Shown here: in pieces, positions 33,688-42,643 of the stretch | Numbering within the stretch: the stretch's first letter is position 1 | Layout: each line of letters begins with the position of its first letter | Assembly (NCBI RefSeq): GCF_024138165.1 | Contig: NZ_CP100000.1 | Coordinates: forward strand, 1,798,001-1,862,000 | Direction of reading: 5' to 3' | Source: Halorussus vallis | Lineage (GTDB): Archaea > Halobacteriota > Halobacteria > Halobacteriales > Haladaptataceae | DNA length: 64,000 nt | Position numbers and translations under genes: made by a program | Notes under the pieces: generated by a model | What the model was told of the DNA's origin: nothing | The model's database searches: none | What the model saw: the letters and a program-made list of their open reading frames with translations, nothing else

Positions 33688-34323
33688 CTACTCCCGGACG
33701 GCGCGGACCCGACCGCCGTCGGTCGAGAGGACGAATCCGGCGTCGGCGAGCCACGCGCAGGCTCGACCGTCGGAGTGTACCAGCACCTCCGCCAGGTCGA
33801 CTCGCTCGTCGACGTCGGTCGCTAGCCGGTGGGAGTCGACCGTGGCGACGGACGCATCTACCTCGCGTGCGCGCGCGAGGTGGTCGAGGTAGGACGCGCC
33901 GTGGTAGTCGGTCCGGAACTCCGGGTGGGCGACGACCATCGCGTTCGTCCCGCCGCCCCGGCCCGGCGCGAGCACGACGTCGGCCCCCTCGTCCGGGTCG
34001 GTCGCGCGGCTCGCGTCGAACAGCCGCGAGAGCGCCTCGGGGGTCGCCAGCGCGAGGTCGGCCATCACGACGGCGACGGGATCGTCCGTCTCGGCGAGCG
34101 CGGCGTCGACGGCGGGCGTGAGCGCCCGCTCGTCGACCGTGACCGGGGCGTCGGCGGCCACCGGCGCGGTTGCAAGGACTTCGGGTTCGCGGCCGGCCGC
34201 CCGGACGGTCGCTAGCACGTCGGCCAGCATCGCCGCCGCGAACTCGACGCGCTCCTCGGGCGAGAGCGCGTCGGCTAGGCGGGTCTTGGGCTCCTCGGCG
34301 GCGTAGGGAACGACGACTCGCAT
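33688..34323 (-). CDS. cofC: 2-phospho-L-lactate guanylyltransferase CofC
   Basis: A 211-residue nucleotidyltransferase that activates 2-phospholactate with GTP for F420 assembly. RVVVPYAAEEPKTRLADALSP is the nucleotide-binding start, VAVVMADLALATPEAL carries the metal-binding Asp, and LAPGRGGGTNAMVV is a clear CofC signature. It is upstream of cofG in the same direction. CofD and CofE are not in this window. Confidence 0.9.
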   Translation of the reverse strand: MRVVVPYAAEEPKTRLADALSPEERVEFAAAMLADVLATVRAAGREPEVLATAPVAADAPVTVDERALTPAVDAALAETDDPVAVVMADLALATPEALSRLFDASRATDPDEGADVVLAPGRGGGTNAMVVAHPEFRTDYHGASYLDHLARAREVDASVATVDSHRLATDVDERVDLAEVLVHSDGRACAWLADAGFVLSTDGGRVRAVRE

Positions 34324-34419
34324 GGGACTCGTTTCGTCTCTGAGTTCCGTCGGCTTGGCTTAAGAGACTGTGGAATGGCGGCGGGTCTGGAATCGAGTTC
34401 CAACCTCACCGCGACCGTG

Positions 34420-34500
34420 AAACCGTGGCTGCGACCGCGACCGCACCGCAGACCGTGACTCACACGACTCGAATGAAGACCGCCACCGCAGGCCACTCAT
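34420..34500 (+). repeat. Family B dispersed element, copy 3
   Basis: The 344-nt gap 34324-34667 has no gene. GACCGCGACCGCACCGCAGA is followed by CCGTGACTCACACGACTCGA and ATGAAGACCGCCACCGC. This is the copy closest to that at 49.3 kb, about 75-80 percent identical by eye over roughly 50 nt. It lies about 170 nt past the stop of the minus-strand gene at 34668. Confidence 0.6.
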
Positions 34501-34667
34501 CTGCATCGGGAGTAGCTAGCGACTCGTCTTCGAATCACCGTCCTCATACTGCTCTCTATGCATCATCTCATTACCGACGCAATCACTCAGCAGCGTCGAG
34601 AGTCGCGAAAAAGGTAGTCGGAAAACGAAGCCCGCAGTCGGCGCGACGCCGGAACTCCGAGGTACGT

Positions 34668-35459
34668 CTACCGCAGTTTGTCGTAGCTGTCCTGCTGGGA
34701 CCGGTACCAGAGGACGCCGCCGACCACGACGACCAGCGCGAGCAGTCCCGCGCCGCCGTACAGCAGCATCTGGGTCTGCTGGTTGGATTTCTGGGCGCTG
34801 TCGGCCGTCTTCTTCGCGTCGCCCGCCAACTTCTCCGCGTTCGCGAAGTTCTCGTGGTCGAACGCCGAAACCGCGCTGTCGAGGGTGTTCTTCGCCTCCG
34901 AGACGCTCGCGCCGGCGCTTTCGGCCTCGTCGATGGCGTCCTCGGCGTCGGCGATGGCCTGCCGGGCCGCCGCGCTCTCGTCGGTGTAGGGCCGGAACTG
35001 CCAACTGTCGATGGACTGGCTGTTGCCGCCCTTCCGGACCTGGTTGAACTCCGCGAGCAGCGTCTGCTGCTTGGCGGTGTCGTAGCTGAAGTCCTCGACC
35101 TCGGCGACGGTGCCTTCGAGGGTGACTCGGACCTCGGCCACGTCGTTCTCGACGTTCACCGACTTGTTGAACGACTGGCCGTCGTAGGACTTCTGATTGA
35201 CCTTGTTGCCGGCCTGGTCGTACATCCGGACCGTCCAGGTGACCTCCGAGAGGTTGGTCCGACCGTTGAGCGTCCACTGTTCGTAGTCGGTGTAGAGTTC
35301 CGTCAACGTGAACGTCGACTTGACCTCCTCGCCGACCCGCTTCTTCTCGGGCGCATCGCTGGCCTCGGCCGAAACCGCCGCGGCGGGCGCGACCGCCGAA
35401 GCGACCAGCGCCACCGCCAACAGGAGGGTCAGGAGCTTAGAACAGTGGTTCGAGTTCAT
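34668..35459 (-). CDS. Exported single-pass membrane protein overlapping cetZ1
   Basis: A 263-residue protein with an N-terminal signal peptide (KLLTLLLAVALVASAVAPAAA), an extracellular beta-rich region, a helical segment (DAEDAIDEAESAGASVSEAK) likely to form a coiled coil, and a C-terminal helix (LLYGGAGLLALVVVVGGVLWY) with a short cytoplasmic tail. Its ATG lies 23 nt inside the end of cetZ1, so translation is probably coupled. A link between CetZ1 and a surface protein is therefore suggested but unproven. No known family recognised. Confidence 0.75.
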   Translation of the reverse strand: MNSNHCSKLLTLLLAVALVASAVAPAAAVSAEASDAPEKKRVGEEVKSTFTLTELYTDYEQWTLNGRTNLSEVTWTVRMYDQAGNKVNQKSYDGQSFNKSVNVENDVAEVRVTLEGTVAEVEDFSYDTAKQQTLLAEFNQVRKGGNSQSIDSWQFRPYTDESAAARQAIADAEDAIDEAESAGASVSEAKNTLDSAVSAFDHENFANAEKLAGDAKKTADSAQKSNQQTQMLLYGGAGLLALVVVVGGVLWYRSQQDSYDKLR

Positions 35460-36618
35460 CGTCGTCGTCCTCCACGAGTTGTTCTAAGTTCTCCTCGCTC
35501 TCTTGTTGAATCTCGTCGATGTTCTCCTGAGCCTCGATGGCGACCTGCTGGAGCTCCTTGATGCGCGGGACGTTGTTCACGCCCGACAGCAGTACGACAC
35601 TGGCGACGTACTGCGAGTCGGCGACTGGGTAGTCGCCGCCCCGGACCTCCATCGAACCGGTCTGCTCTTCGAGCCACTTCCGCCCGCGCTCTATACCTTT
35701 CCGGTTGAGGTGCTGGGGCGGGCCGCTCATAACCAGCAGCGCGCGCTCGGTGCCCTCGATTTCGCAGGGGAGGGTGAGCCGTCCGAGCGCCGCCTTCCGG
35801 ACCAGGCTGGTGATGCGATTGGTCGTGTTGGCGGTGTCGTTCGACCCGTCGTCGTCGCCGCCGGTGAACCGCGAGAGTAGGCCGCCGCCGGCGTTGGCGT
35901 TCTCGACTTCCTCGGCCGCGTAGCCGATGGTCGAGACGCCGCCGCCGGCCAGCGTGTTGATGATCTCGCTGGAGTCGACGACGCTCTCTGCGACCTGGTC
36001 GCCGCCGCCGACCTCGCCGGCGCCGAAGAGGATGCCGAACCGTCGGACGATCTCCTCGTTGATTTCGGCGTAGCCGCCCGTGATGGACTCGCCGGACTGA
36101 CGCCAGGCGTCGTTGTCGAACACCATCAGGTTGTCCACCTCGCGGACGAACGTCTGGAACGACCGCGCGGCGTTCAGCGTGTAGATGCCGCCCTCGTCGC
36201 CGCCGGGGAGGACACCCAGGCCGTACACCGGTTCGGTGTATATGCGCTTGAGGTGTTTCGCGATTACCGGCGCGCCGCCGGACCCGGTACCGCCGCCCAT
36301 GCCGGCCACGATGAGGAACGCGTCGACCTCGTGGACCGGGATGTTGTCGATGGCACCCTGGATTTCGTCGATATCTTCTTCGGCGATTTCCGCGCCGAGT
36401 TCGTTGTCTGCCCCCACACCGTGACCTTTGACTCGGGACTGGCCGATGAGGACGCGATTGTCCTGAGGAACATTGTCGAGACCCATCAGGTCTGCCTTCG
36501 CGGAATTGACCGCGACTGCCGACCGGACGATGTCGCTCCCAGTTCGCTGGTCGTACTCCAGGAACTGGTCGACGATCTTCCCACCTGCCTGCCCGAAACC
36601 TATCATTGCGAGCTTCAT
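35437..36618 (-). CDS. cetZ1: Archaeal tubulin-like GTPase CetZ1
   Basis: A 393-residue CetZ protein. Haloferax CetZ1 controls rod shape and motility through GTP-dependent filaments. The start MKLAMIGFGQAGGKIVDQFL, the tubulin signature GMGGGTGSGGAPV and the loop NSAKADLMGLDN are clear. The acidic C-terminal tail (QLVEDDDDELEPLF) is typical. The length agrees with Haloferax CetZ1 (about 395). ATG 36618 is chosen; longer in-frame sequence upstream is not protein-like. A TATA-like GATTATC lies about 45-50 nt upstream, leaving a short leader. Confidence 0.93.
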   Translation of the reverse strand: MKLAMIGFGQAGGKIVDQFLEYDQRTGSDIVRSAVAVNSAKADLMGLDNVPQDNRVLIGQSRVKGHGVGADNELGAEIAEEDIDEIQGAIDNIPVHEVDAFLIVAGMGGGTGSGGAPVIAKHLKRIYTEPVYGLGVLPGGDEGGIYTLNAARSFQTFVREVDNLMVFDNDAWRQSGESITGGYAEINEEIVRRFGILFGAGEVGGGDQVAESVVDSSEIINTLAGGGVSTIGYAAEEVENANAGGGLLSRFTGGDDDGSNDTANTTNRITSLVRKAALGRLTLPCEIEGTERALLVMSGPPQHLNRKGIERGRKWLEEQTGSMEVRGGDYPVADSQYVASVVLLSGVNNVPRIKELQQVAIEAQENIDEIQQESEENLEQLVEDDDDELEPLF

Positions 36619-36878
36619 TTTCCGGACCGTACTCCGTTGGGAGAAACACAGCCACGACGGGGTGATAATCCTTTTGGTCCGTTGGCCGACAACCAGAAAC
36701 ACGCGATTACCGAAAATCGCAAGACGGTAACGGGGTGTTTCACCCCTTCCCTCGGCGACAACAGTTCCCGGACATGTCCGTTTAAGTTTATAGACGAACA
36801 GACGTATCAGAGTTAACTGGAAAAGTTACGGAGAGGACGCGGAGGGGAGCGCGGCGACGACCCGCCGAAGGACGCCAC

Positions 36879-37796
36879 TCAGACCGACGCCGACGCGGAG
36901 CGAGCGCCCGGCCGGGCGTCGACGCCGAGGTACTCCGCGAGCGTCGTGAGGTCGGCCACCGAGATGCCAAAGGCGTCGATGTCGTTGTCCGGGACGGTGT
37001 TGTCGAACCGGAGCGACCGGTACTGGTCGCTGCCAAACGGGACGAACGGGACCGGGTCCGCGAGTCGAAGTCCGAGTCGCGCGAGGGGCATGGGGAGCGG
37101 GAGAATCGTCACCGACTTCCCCTCGGCCCGGTAGGCGAGTCGGGTGACGTCGGCGAGCGTCAGCACCTCCGGACCGCCGACCTCGTACGTCTCGCCGTCG
37201 TGTTCCTCCTCGACGCAGGCGCCGAGCATCGGCGCGGCGTCCTCGACCCAGATGGGTTGGAAACGCGTGCGCCCGCCGCCGGGCAGGGCGGTGACGTAGG
37301 GCGTCGTCAGCTTCTTCGTGAACGAGACGAACTCGCCGCCGTCGCCGAAGATGACCGAGGGCCGGAAGAGGGTGTGGGCGAGTTCCGACTCCTCCACGAC
37401 CGTCTCGGCCTCGCCCTTCGTGCGGATGTATTCTGTCGGACCGTCGGGATGGGCGCCGAGCGCGCTCATCTGGACGATCTTCCGGACGCCGTGACTTTCG
37501 GCGGCCTCGACGACGTTCCGCGTCCCGCCGAGGTGGACCTCGGCGTGGGTGACCCCGCCCGAGGGCTTGGACAGCGGCGACAACGCCACGAGGTTGACCA
37601 CCGCGTCCTGGCCCTCGAACGCCGACTCGATGGAGTCGTAAGCGGTCACGTCCCCCCGCACGCGCTCGACGTTCGCGGGGAGGTCGGCCTCGTCGGGGTC
37701 GCGCGCGAGCACAGTCACGTCGTGCCCGCGGCCGACCAGTTCGTCCACGAGGTTCGTGCCGATGAAGCCGGTTCCGCCGGCGACCAAAATGTTCAT
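36879..37796 (-). CDS. NAD(P)-binding SDR-family protein (NDUFA9-like)
   Basis: A 305-residue atypical/extended SDR. MNILVAGGTGFIGTNLVDEL is the Rossmann loop, VVNLVALSP follows, and YIRTK gives the YxxxK motif. The C-terminal part (LPLPMPLARLGLRLADPVPF) resembles complex I NDUFA9-type proteins in archaea. The reaction is unknown; nucleotide-sugar or quinone-related roles are possible. ATG 37796 is supported by CCTTTAC on the minus strand 25-31 nt upstream. Confidence 0.85.
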   Translation of the reverse strand: MNILVAGGTGFIGTNLVDELVGRGHDVTVLARDPDEADLPANVERVRGDVTAYDSIESAFEGQDAVVNLVALSPLSKPSGGVTHAEVHLGGTRNVVEAAESHGVRKIVQMSALGAHPDGPTEYIRTKGEAETVVEESELAHTLFRPSVIFGDGGEFVSFTKKLTTPYVTALPGGGRTRFQPIWVEDAAPMLGACVEEEHDGETYEVGGPEVLTLADVTRLAYRAEGKSVTILPLPMPLARLGLRLADPVPFVPFGSDQYRSLRFDNTVPDNDIDAFGISVADLTTLAEYLGVDARPGARSASASV

Positions 37797-37991
37797 ACAT
37801 CGATATTTGTCGGTCGGAACGTAAAGGTAACTGCCGTCGGTCGGGTTTCTGCGGCCCCGTTGAAACCCTCGAGTGGTGACCGGTCCCGGCGAGCGTGCCG
37901 AGTACAAAGCACGTATCGGTCACGTGCCCGCGTGTGTCCAACGTTCCGTGCGGAAGAATGGCACGACAGTAATCGCGGGAGAGACGGCGAG

Positions 37992-38390
37992 TTAGACGAT
38001 GGAGACGCGGAGGTAGTACCACCGGTTCTCGTACTTCACGTACTCGATTCGGGTCTTGTCGTTGAACTCGAACACGTCCTGTTGGAGGTTACACGAGCAA
38101 TTGTAGGCCTTCAGGAACGCGTCCCGTTGGGTTTCATTCAGAGCGGAGAAGTTTGCTCGCTTGCTCTCGTTCACCTTCTTCGCGGTCGAGTTACTGATTT
38201 CGGTGATAGAGAGTAGATTGTCGCCTTTCTCCGGCTCTGCGGTCGTCGTCGTGGTCGTCGCCGTGGTGGTCGTCGTCGTCGTGGTCGTCGTCGCGGAGGT
38301 CGTGTCCGTTCCGGACTGCGTTCCCGCACAACCGGCGGGGGCGATGCCGCTTACGACGAGCAGGGACACGAGGGCTATCCGTAGTCGCAT
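37992..38390 (-). CDS. Small lipoprotein with poly-Thr linker
   Basis: A 132-residue secreted protein. A Sec-type signal and lipobox (ALVSLLVVSGIAPAGC, no twin-arginine) anchor it to the membrane. A run of almost pure Thr with a few Ala (about 25 residues), probably O-glycosylated, links to an 75-residue domain with CxC (NCSCNL) and an end rich in aromatic residues (RIEYVKYENRWYYLRVSIV). The simple-sequence linker explains the repetitive DNA here. Function unknown. Confidence 0.7.
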   Translation of the reverse strand: MRLRIALVSLLVVSGIAPAGCAGTQSGTDTTSATTTTTTTTTTATTTTTTAEPEKGDNLLSITEISNSTAKKVNESKRANFSALNETQRDAFLKAYNCSCNLQQDVFEFNDKTRIEYVKYENRWYYLRVSIV

Positions 38391-38524
38391 ACCGTGAGCA
38401 AAATCCGCCCCCGGTAAGTGCTTTCTGAGCACCGACGCACGTACCGGCGGAGTTCTGCGGTTACCGTCGACGCGAATCTTCCGACGAAGCCACGTCGCAC
38501 CTTCGCGCCAACGTCCCGTGTCCC

Positions 38525-38530
38525 TTTATA
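38525..38530 (+). promoter_or_regulatory. TATA box of tmk
   Basis: TTTATA lies 24-29 nt before ATG 38554. It supports a leaderless start there instead of an in-frame codon at 38518. Confidence 0.6.
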
Positions 38531-38553
38531 CGAAGCCGAAACCAACTCGCGGT

Positions 38554-39171
38554 ATGCTCATCACGCTCGAGGGCCTCGACGGGAGCGGCAAGACGACGGC
38601 CCGGGAGGTGCTCGCCGAGGAGTACCCGGAGTTCGTCTTCACCCGCGAGCCGACGACCTCGTGGTACGGCGACGCGGTCCAGCGGTCGGTCGAGGACGAC
38701 GACGCCGACCCGGTGGCCGAACTCTTCCTCTACACCGCCGACCACGCCGCCCACCTCGCCGACGTCGTGCGGCCCGCGCTCGCGGAGGGGAACGTGGTAA
38801 TCTCGGACCGCTACTCTGACTCCCGGTACGCCTACCAGGCGGTTAGCATCGAGGAACACGTCAAGCGCCCGCTGGAGTACATCCGCGGCGTCCACCAGCC
38901 GTGGACCCGCCCACCGGACGCGACCATCTACCTCGACGTCGACCCCGAGACGGGCGCGGCCCGGAGCGGCGCGACGAACAAGTTCGAGCAAGCCGCCTTC
39001 CTGAGCCGAGTCCAGGAGAACTACGAGCGACTGATGAAGGCCGAACCCGAACGGTTCGTCCGAATCGACACCTCCCGCTCGCCCGAGGAGGTTCTCGACG
39101 CCGTGGTCTACACCGTCGGCCGCCTCGTCGAGGAGCACGACGCCCGGACGAACTCCGAGGGACGCGACTGA
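38554..39171 (+). CDS. tmk: Thymidylate kinase
   Basis: A 205-residue kinase that phosphorylates dTMP to dTDP. The P-loop is GLDGSGKTT, the substrate loop [11 protein letters not shown], and the DRY motif and LID region appear in [14 protein letters not shown] and [17 protein letters not shown]. It is full length for the family. The well-placed TATA box fixes the start at 38554. Confidence 0.93.
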   Translation: MLITLEGLDGSGKTTAREVLAEEYPEFVFTREPTTSWYGDAVQRSVEDDDADPVAELFLYTADHAAHLADVVRPALAEGNVVISDRYSDSRYAYQAVSIEEHVKRPLEYIRGVHQPWTRPPDATIYLDVDPETGAARSGATNKFEQAAFLSRVQENYERLMKAEPERFVRIDTSRSPEEVLDAVVYTVGRLVEEHDARTNSEGRD

Positions 39172-39226
39172 CGCCGCCCGGTAACGCCCCGGTGACGCTT
39201 TGAAGCCCGCTACCGTAGAACGCGCC

Positions 39227-39832
39227 ATGGCAGAGGAGGGCGGCGACCGGACCCGTCGGAGCCGAAATCGTCCCCCGCATCCCGCTCGCCGAATCGAGGA
39301 CCGACGGCGCGAGCAGAAGGAGGCCCGCACCGACCGGCGAGTGCGGGCCGACGGGAGCGCCGACGAAACCGATTCCGACGCGGGCGCTTCTCCCGGCCGC
39401 GAGGCCGAAGGAAGCGCCCGCGCGGAGCCGACCACCCGCGCCGAGCGCGACGACGAGCGGAGCGGTTTCAGCTTCACGCTCCCGCCGATGACGTTGCCGC
39501 GGATGGAACTCCCCGAGCGCATCCGTCTGCTCTTTCCGCTTCCGGAGCCTCCGGAGCGGAGTTACCCGACGCTACGCGTTCGGGTTTCGCACGTCCTGCT
39601 GGTCGCGCTGCTAGTCGACCTCCTCGACGCCGCGACGGTGCTGTGGGTCGGGGGCGAACCCTTCTGGTGGGCGAGAGGGGCCGTCGGCCTCGCTGTCTCG
39701 CTGGCGGTCGCCGGTCCCGCGGGCCTGCTGTACGGGTGGGAGTCGCTCGCGACCCTCGGAGGATTCGGACTGCTGGCGCTCGCGCCGACGGCGACCCTGC
39801 TGGTGCTCGTTCGGGCGGTCTTCGCAGAATAG
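39227..39832 (+). CDS. Membrane protein with long charged N-terminal tail
   Basis: A 201-residue haloarchaeal protein. The first 100 residues are charged and disordered-looking (RIEDRRREQKEARTDRR). The rest holds three hydrophobic helices (HVLLVALLVDLLDAATVLWV, GLAVSLAVAGPAGLLYG, LGGFGLLALAPTATLLVLV). ATG 39227 is chosen over a TTG at 39200. It follows tmk by about 55 nt. Function unknown. Confidence 0.65.
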   Translation: MAEEGGDRTRRSRNRPPHPARRIEDRRREQKEARTDRRVRADGSADETDSDAGASPGREAEGSARAEPTTRAERDDERSGFSFTLPPMTLPRMELPERIRLLFPLPEPPERSYPTLRVRVSHVLLVALLVDLLDAATVLWVGGEPFWWARGAVGLAVSLAVAGPAGLLYGWESLATLGGFGLLALAPTATLLVLVRAVFAE

Positions 39833-39878
39833 TGGGGAGCGGCGGGGGAGCCGCGACGGAGCGGCGACGACTCGGCGG

Positions 39879-40202
39879 TCAGCCCGCCTGGTCGGGGAGT
39901 TCGACTTCGTCGGGCGCGGGCATCCAGAACAGTTCGAGCGACAGCGCCAGCGTGAACGGGAGCACCCACACCACGATGAGCGCCGTCCCGGTGTCGCTGA
40001 CCCCCTCGCCGCCGAAGCCGACGAAGCCCGACAGGACGAGCGTCGTCACGAAGTACACCAGCGGAACGAACACGGCGGTGTACACCGCCGCGCCCCACCG
40101 CGTCGACAGTCGCAGGCGGAAGAACCGGATGGCGACCGCCGCGACGACGGTGTTGACGACGACGATGAGCAGGAACCCGAAGACGGTCGCGGCCCAAGCC
40201 AT
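39879..40202 (-). CDS. Small membrane protein, three to four helices
   Basis: A 107-residue integral membrane protein (VFGFLLIVVVNTVVAAVAI, YTAVFVPLVYFVTTLVLSGF, ALIVVWVLPFTLALSLELF) with an acidic C-terminal tail. It looks like a conserved haloarchaeal family of unknown function. It is convergent with the upstream gene and divergent from the XTP pyrophosphatase gene. Confidence 0.7.
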   Translation of the reverse strand: MAWAATVFGFLLIVVVNTVVAAVAIRFFRLRLSTRWGAAVYTAVFVPLVYFVTTLVLSGFVGFGGEGVSDTGTALIVVWVLPFTLALSLELFWMPAPDEVELPDQAG

Positions 40203-40268
40203 GCCCGAGGGTTAGGAGCGCGCGGCCTTGTGGCTACCGGATGCGGCCGAGGGTCGGCGAACCAACGC

Positions 40269-40275
40269 CTATTTG
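40269..40275 (+). promoter_or_regulatory. TATA-like box of rdgB
   Basis: CTATTTG lies 25-31 nt before ATG 40300, giving a leaderless transcript. Confidence 0.5.
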
Positions 40276-40299
40276 CCCGGGCCGGGCCGACTCTCGGGC

Positions 40300-40842
40300 A
40301 TGACGATTCGGTTCGTGACCTCCAACGAGGGCAAGGTCCGGGAGGCCCGCGAGTACCTCGGCGAGGAGGAAGTCGAGCAGGTGAACTACGATTACACCGA
40401 GATACAGAGCGACGACCTCGCCGACATCGCGGTCGCGGGCGCGCGGGAGGCCTTCGAGGAAACCGGCGGCGAGGACCCCGTCGTCGTCGACGACGCCGGC
40501 CTGTTCGTCGACGCGCTCGGCGGCTTTCCGGGGCCCTACTCATCGTACGTCGAGGACACCGTGGGCGTCGAGCGCGTCTGGAACCTCGCGAAGGCCGAGG
40601 AGAACCGCCGGGCGCGCTTCCGCTGTGTCATCGCGTACTACGACGGCGAGACGACCGAGACGTTCGACGGTGCGGTGCCGGGCCGCCTCGTCGCGCCGCG
40701 AGGTGACGGCGGCTTCGGCTACGACCCCATCTTCGAACACGAGGGCGAGACGATGGCCGAGATGTCCACCGAGCGCAAGAACGCCGTCTCCCACCGCGGC
40801 CGGGCGCTGGCGAAGTTCGCCGACTGGCTCGCAGAGCGGTAG
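40300..40842 (+). CDS. rdgB: Non-canonical purine NTP pyrophosphatase (RdgB/HAM1)
   Basis: A 180-residue XTP/dITP diphosphatase that removes deaminated purine nucleotides before they enter DNA or RNA. The family marks are FVTSNEGKVREAREYLG, VVVDDAGLFVDALGGFPGPYS, GDGGFGYDPIFEHEG and the C-terminal NAVSHRGRALAKF. Full length. The TATA-like box supports the start. Confidence 0.93.
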   Translation: MTIRFVTSNEGKVREAREYLGEEEVEQVNYDYTEIQSDDLADIAVAGAREAFEETGGEDPVVVDDAGLFVDALGGFPGPYSSYVEDTVGVERVWNLAKAEENRRARFRCVIAYYDGETTETFDGAVPGRLVAPRGDGGFGYDPIFEHEGETMAEMSTERKNAVSHRGRALAKFADWLAER

Positions 40843-40914
40843 TCGGCCGACGCGGCCCCCGAACTGAGTCGGCACTTCGCGCCGACGGCTCATTCGAAAA
40901 GAGCTATCACGACG

Positions 40915-41490
40915 GTGAGAGCAACTCCGAACGTGACGCAGATTCTTCGCCGACTGGCCGACCGGCCGGGCCTCGCGTTCGGCCTCGCTGGCGCGACGTT
41001 CACCGTGCTGTACCTGTTCGTCCGCCCGGTCGAGGAGTTCGCTTCGTTCTTCGTGGGCGAGCGCGAGGCGTTCCTGCTCGGCCCGCTACTGGTCGTCGCG
41101 AGCGCGCTCTCGGCGTTCGCCGTCGGGACCGCGCTCTGGCGTCGGTTCGCGGGCGAACGCGCGGCCGACTCGCGGTGGCGCCCCGCCGTCGTCGGCGCCC
41201 TCGTCGGGACGCTCTCGATGCCGCCGACGATGCTCGCGCTCACGGTCGGCCGCTACCTCGTCGTCGGACTCCCGGACGACCTGGTGGTCGGGTCCCCGCC
41301 TCCGGGGGCGACCCACTGGGTTTCGGCGACCGACCTCGTCCTCCAGGACGCGGTGATGACGCTCTACGTGAGCCTGTTCGGCTTCGTCCTCACGGGTGGG
41401 TCGACGGTAATCGTTGGCGCCGCGACCGGCGAAGTCCTGCGGCGACTCGCCGCCGCGTCGGACTCCGACACGATGATAACGGAACGGTGA
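40915..41490 (+). CDS. Multi-pass membrane protein, unknown function
   Basis: A 191-residue protein with about four helices (GLAFGLAGATFTVLYLF, LLGPLLVVASALSAFAVG, VVGALVGTLSMPPTMLALTVG, LYVSLFGFVLTGGSTVIVG). It starts with GTG at 40915, or possibly a later GTG at 40933. A short membrane-protein gene follows 13 nt after the stop, so the pair is probably an operon. No family recognised. Confidence 0.65.
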   Translation: MRATPNVTQILRRLADRPGLAFGLAGATFTVLYLFVRPVEEFASFFVGEREAFLLGPLLVVASALSAFAVGTALWRRFAGERAADSRWRPAVVGALVGTLSMPPTMLALTVGRYLVVGLPDDLVVGSPPPGATHWVSATDLVLQDAVMTLYVSLFGFVLTGGSTVIVGAATGEVLRRLAAASDSDTMITER

Positions 41491-41503
41491 GCAGTTCGCC
41501 GAC

Positions 41504-41752
41504 ATGAGCACCGACGACTCGCCCGCCCGCGGTCTCGGCGTCCTCCCCGCCTCGCTGGCGTTCGCGCTCGGAAGTCTCCTCGCGCTGTTCGGCGCGACGG
41601 AGTTCGCCACGCAGGTCCACCTCCACGTCGTCAGGGACACCGGGTTCGTCACGTTCGACAGCGTATTCCTGCCCGCGCTCGCGTTCCTCGCCGGGACCGC
41701 GGTGGCGTTCAGCGCGTTCTTCGCCGCGTCACTGCGGATTCGCCGCGACTGA
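41504..41752 (+). CDS. Small two-helix membrane protein
   Basis: An 82-residue protein with two hydrophobic helices (LPASLAFALGSLLALFG, FLPALAFLAGTAVAFSAFFAA) joined by a short loop containing His residues (ATQVHLHVV). Its start is 13 nt after the preceding membrane-protein gene. Function unknown. Confidence 0.65.
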   Translation: MSTDDSPARGLGVLPASLAFALGSLLALFGATEFATQVHLHVVRDTGFVTFDSVFLPALAFLAGTAVAFSAFFAASLRIRRD

Positions 41753-41848
41753 CCGGGTTCGCCGCGGCCGACCCTTCGACCGCCGTCCGGGGCGACTGTT
41801 CCAATTGGAAACACGTTTCTCGCGGGAGCGGAGATACCGGGACCAACG

Positions 41849-42160
41849 ATGGTTGCGCTCACCCCACCCGTCGACGTGAAGTGCGAGAAAATCGAGGACG
41901 GGCTATACCGCGGCACCGTCGTCGACGAGACGGACGAACGCGACGCCGTGGAGCTGAGCCTGGAGGAGTACGAGCGGACGAAGTTCGTCGAACTCCTAGA
42001 GGCGACCCAGACCCCGGGTCCGGTGACGGAGTCGCCGTGGCGCTACGTCGGCTACGTCTACGTCGAGCGCGACCGGCTTCCGGTCGAGTACGCGAACCCC
42101 GGCCCGCAGTTCCGCGTCGTCGTCGAGGACCGTCTGGCCGTCGAGATAGAAGAAGCGTAG
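41849..42160 (+). CDS. Conserved haloarchaeal soluble protein
   Basis: A 103-residue acidic alpha/beta protein (VDVKCEKIEDGLYRGTVVDET, WRYVGYVYVERDRLPVEYAN). No motif or domain is recognised and there is no signal or helix. It converges on the PIN-like gene with only 3 nt between stops. Confidence 0.65.
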   Translation: MVALTPPVDVKCEKIEDGLYRGTVVDETDERDAVELSLEEYERTKFVELLEATQTPGPVTESPWRYVGYVYVERDRLPVEYANPGPQFRVVVEDRLAVEIEEA

Positions 42161-42163
42161 GTT

Positions 42164-42643
42164 CTACGCGCGCGGGTCGCGGTCCGGTCCCGGATACTCG
42201 TCGCCCTCGACCGCTCCGTAGAGGCTCTCGGCGTCGAACAGTCGGGCGAATCCCGCGGGCGTCTTGACGCTGACATTCAGGCGCGACCCGAGCGCCGCCC
42301 CGGCCTTCGCGCTCCGGAGCGACTCGTCGTAGCTCAGCACGTGGGCGGCCTCGCCGCGGTAGGCGCTCGCCAGCGCGGGGTGGTCGCCTGCAGGGTGGTC
42401 GACGGGGACGCGCACCGTCTCTATCTTCTCGCGCCACGCGCGCGCGAGGTCGTCGTCCGCGAGTTCACGGATTACGGCCTCGGCGTCGTCGAGCAGGCGG
42501 TCGCTCGCGACCAGTTCGAGCCACGAGTGGGACCGCACGGCGTCCAGCGCCTCCCTGGCGTCGCCGCCGACGAGGAGGTCGGCGGCCAGCACGTCGGCGT
42601 CGGCGACGATTCGGGCGGGGTCGGTTTCGGGCGTCTCAGGCAT
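42164..42643 (-). CDS. PIN-like domain protein
   Basis: A 159-residue protein with PIN-type acid residues: Asp in RIVADADVLAADLL, Glu in AEAVIRELADDDL, Asp in VDHPAGDHPALASAY, and a late VLSYDESL. PIN domains are metal-dependent ribonucleases, often toxins. It overlaps by 8 nt the end of a 51-residue acidic gene upstream, a toxin-antitoxin-like layout. Because the family appears to be a chromosomal haloarchaeal one, a housekeeping nuclease role is equally possible. Confidence 0.7.
   Translation of the reverse strand: MPETPETDPARIVADADVLAADLLVGGDAREALDAVRSHSWLELVASDRLLDDAEAVIRELADDDLARAWREKIETVRVPVDHPAGDHPALASAYRGEAAHVLSYDESLRSAKAGAALGSRLNVSVKTPAGFARLFDAESLYGAVEGDEYPGPDRDPRA

Noticed and set aside
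38220-38300. Apparent tandem repeat/microsatellite (GTCGTC-like)
   Set aside because: It encodes the poly-Thr linker of a lipoprotein. Codon-level repetition explains it.
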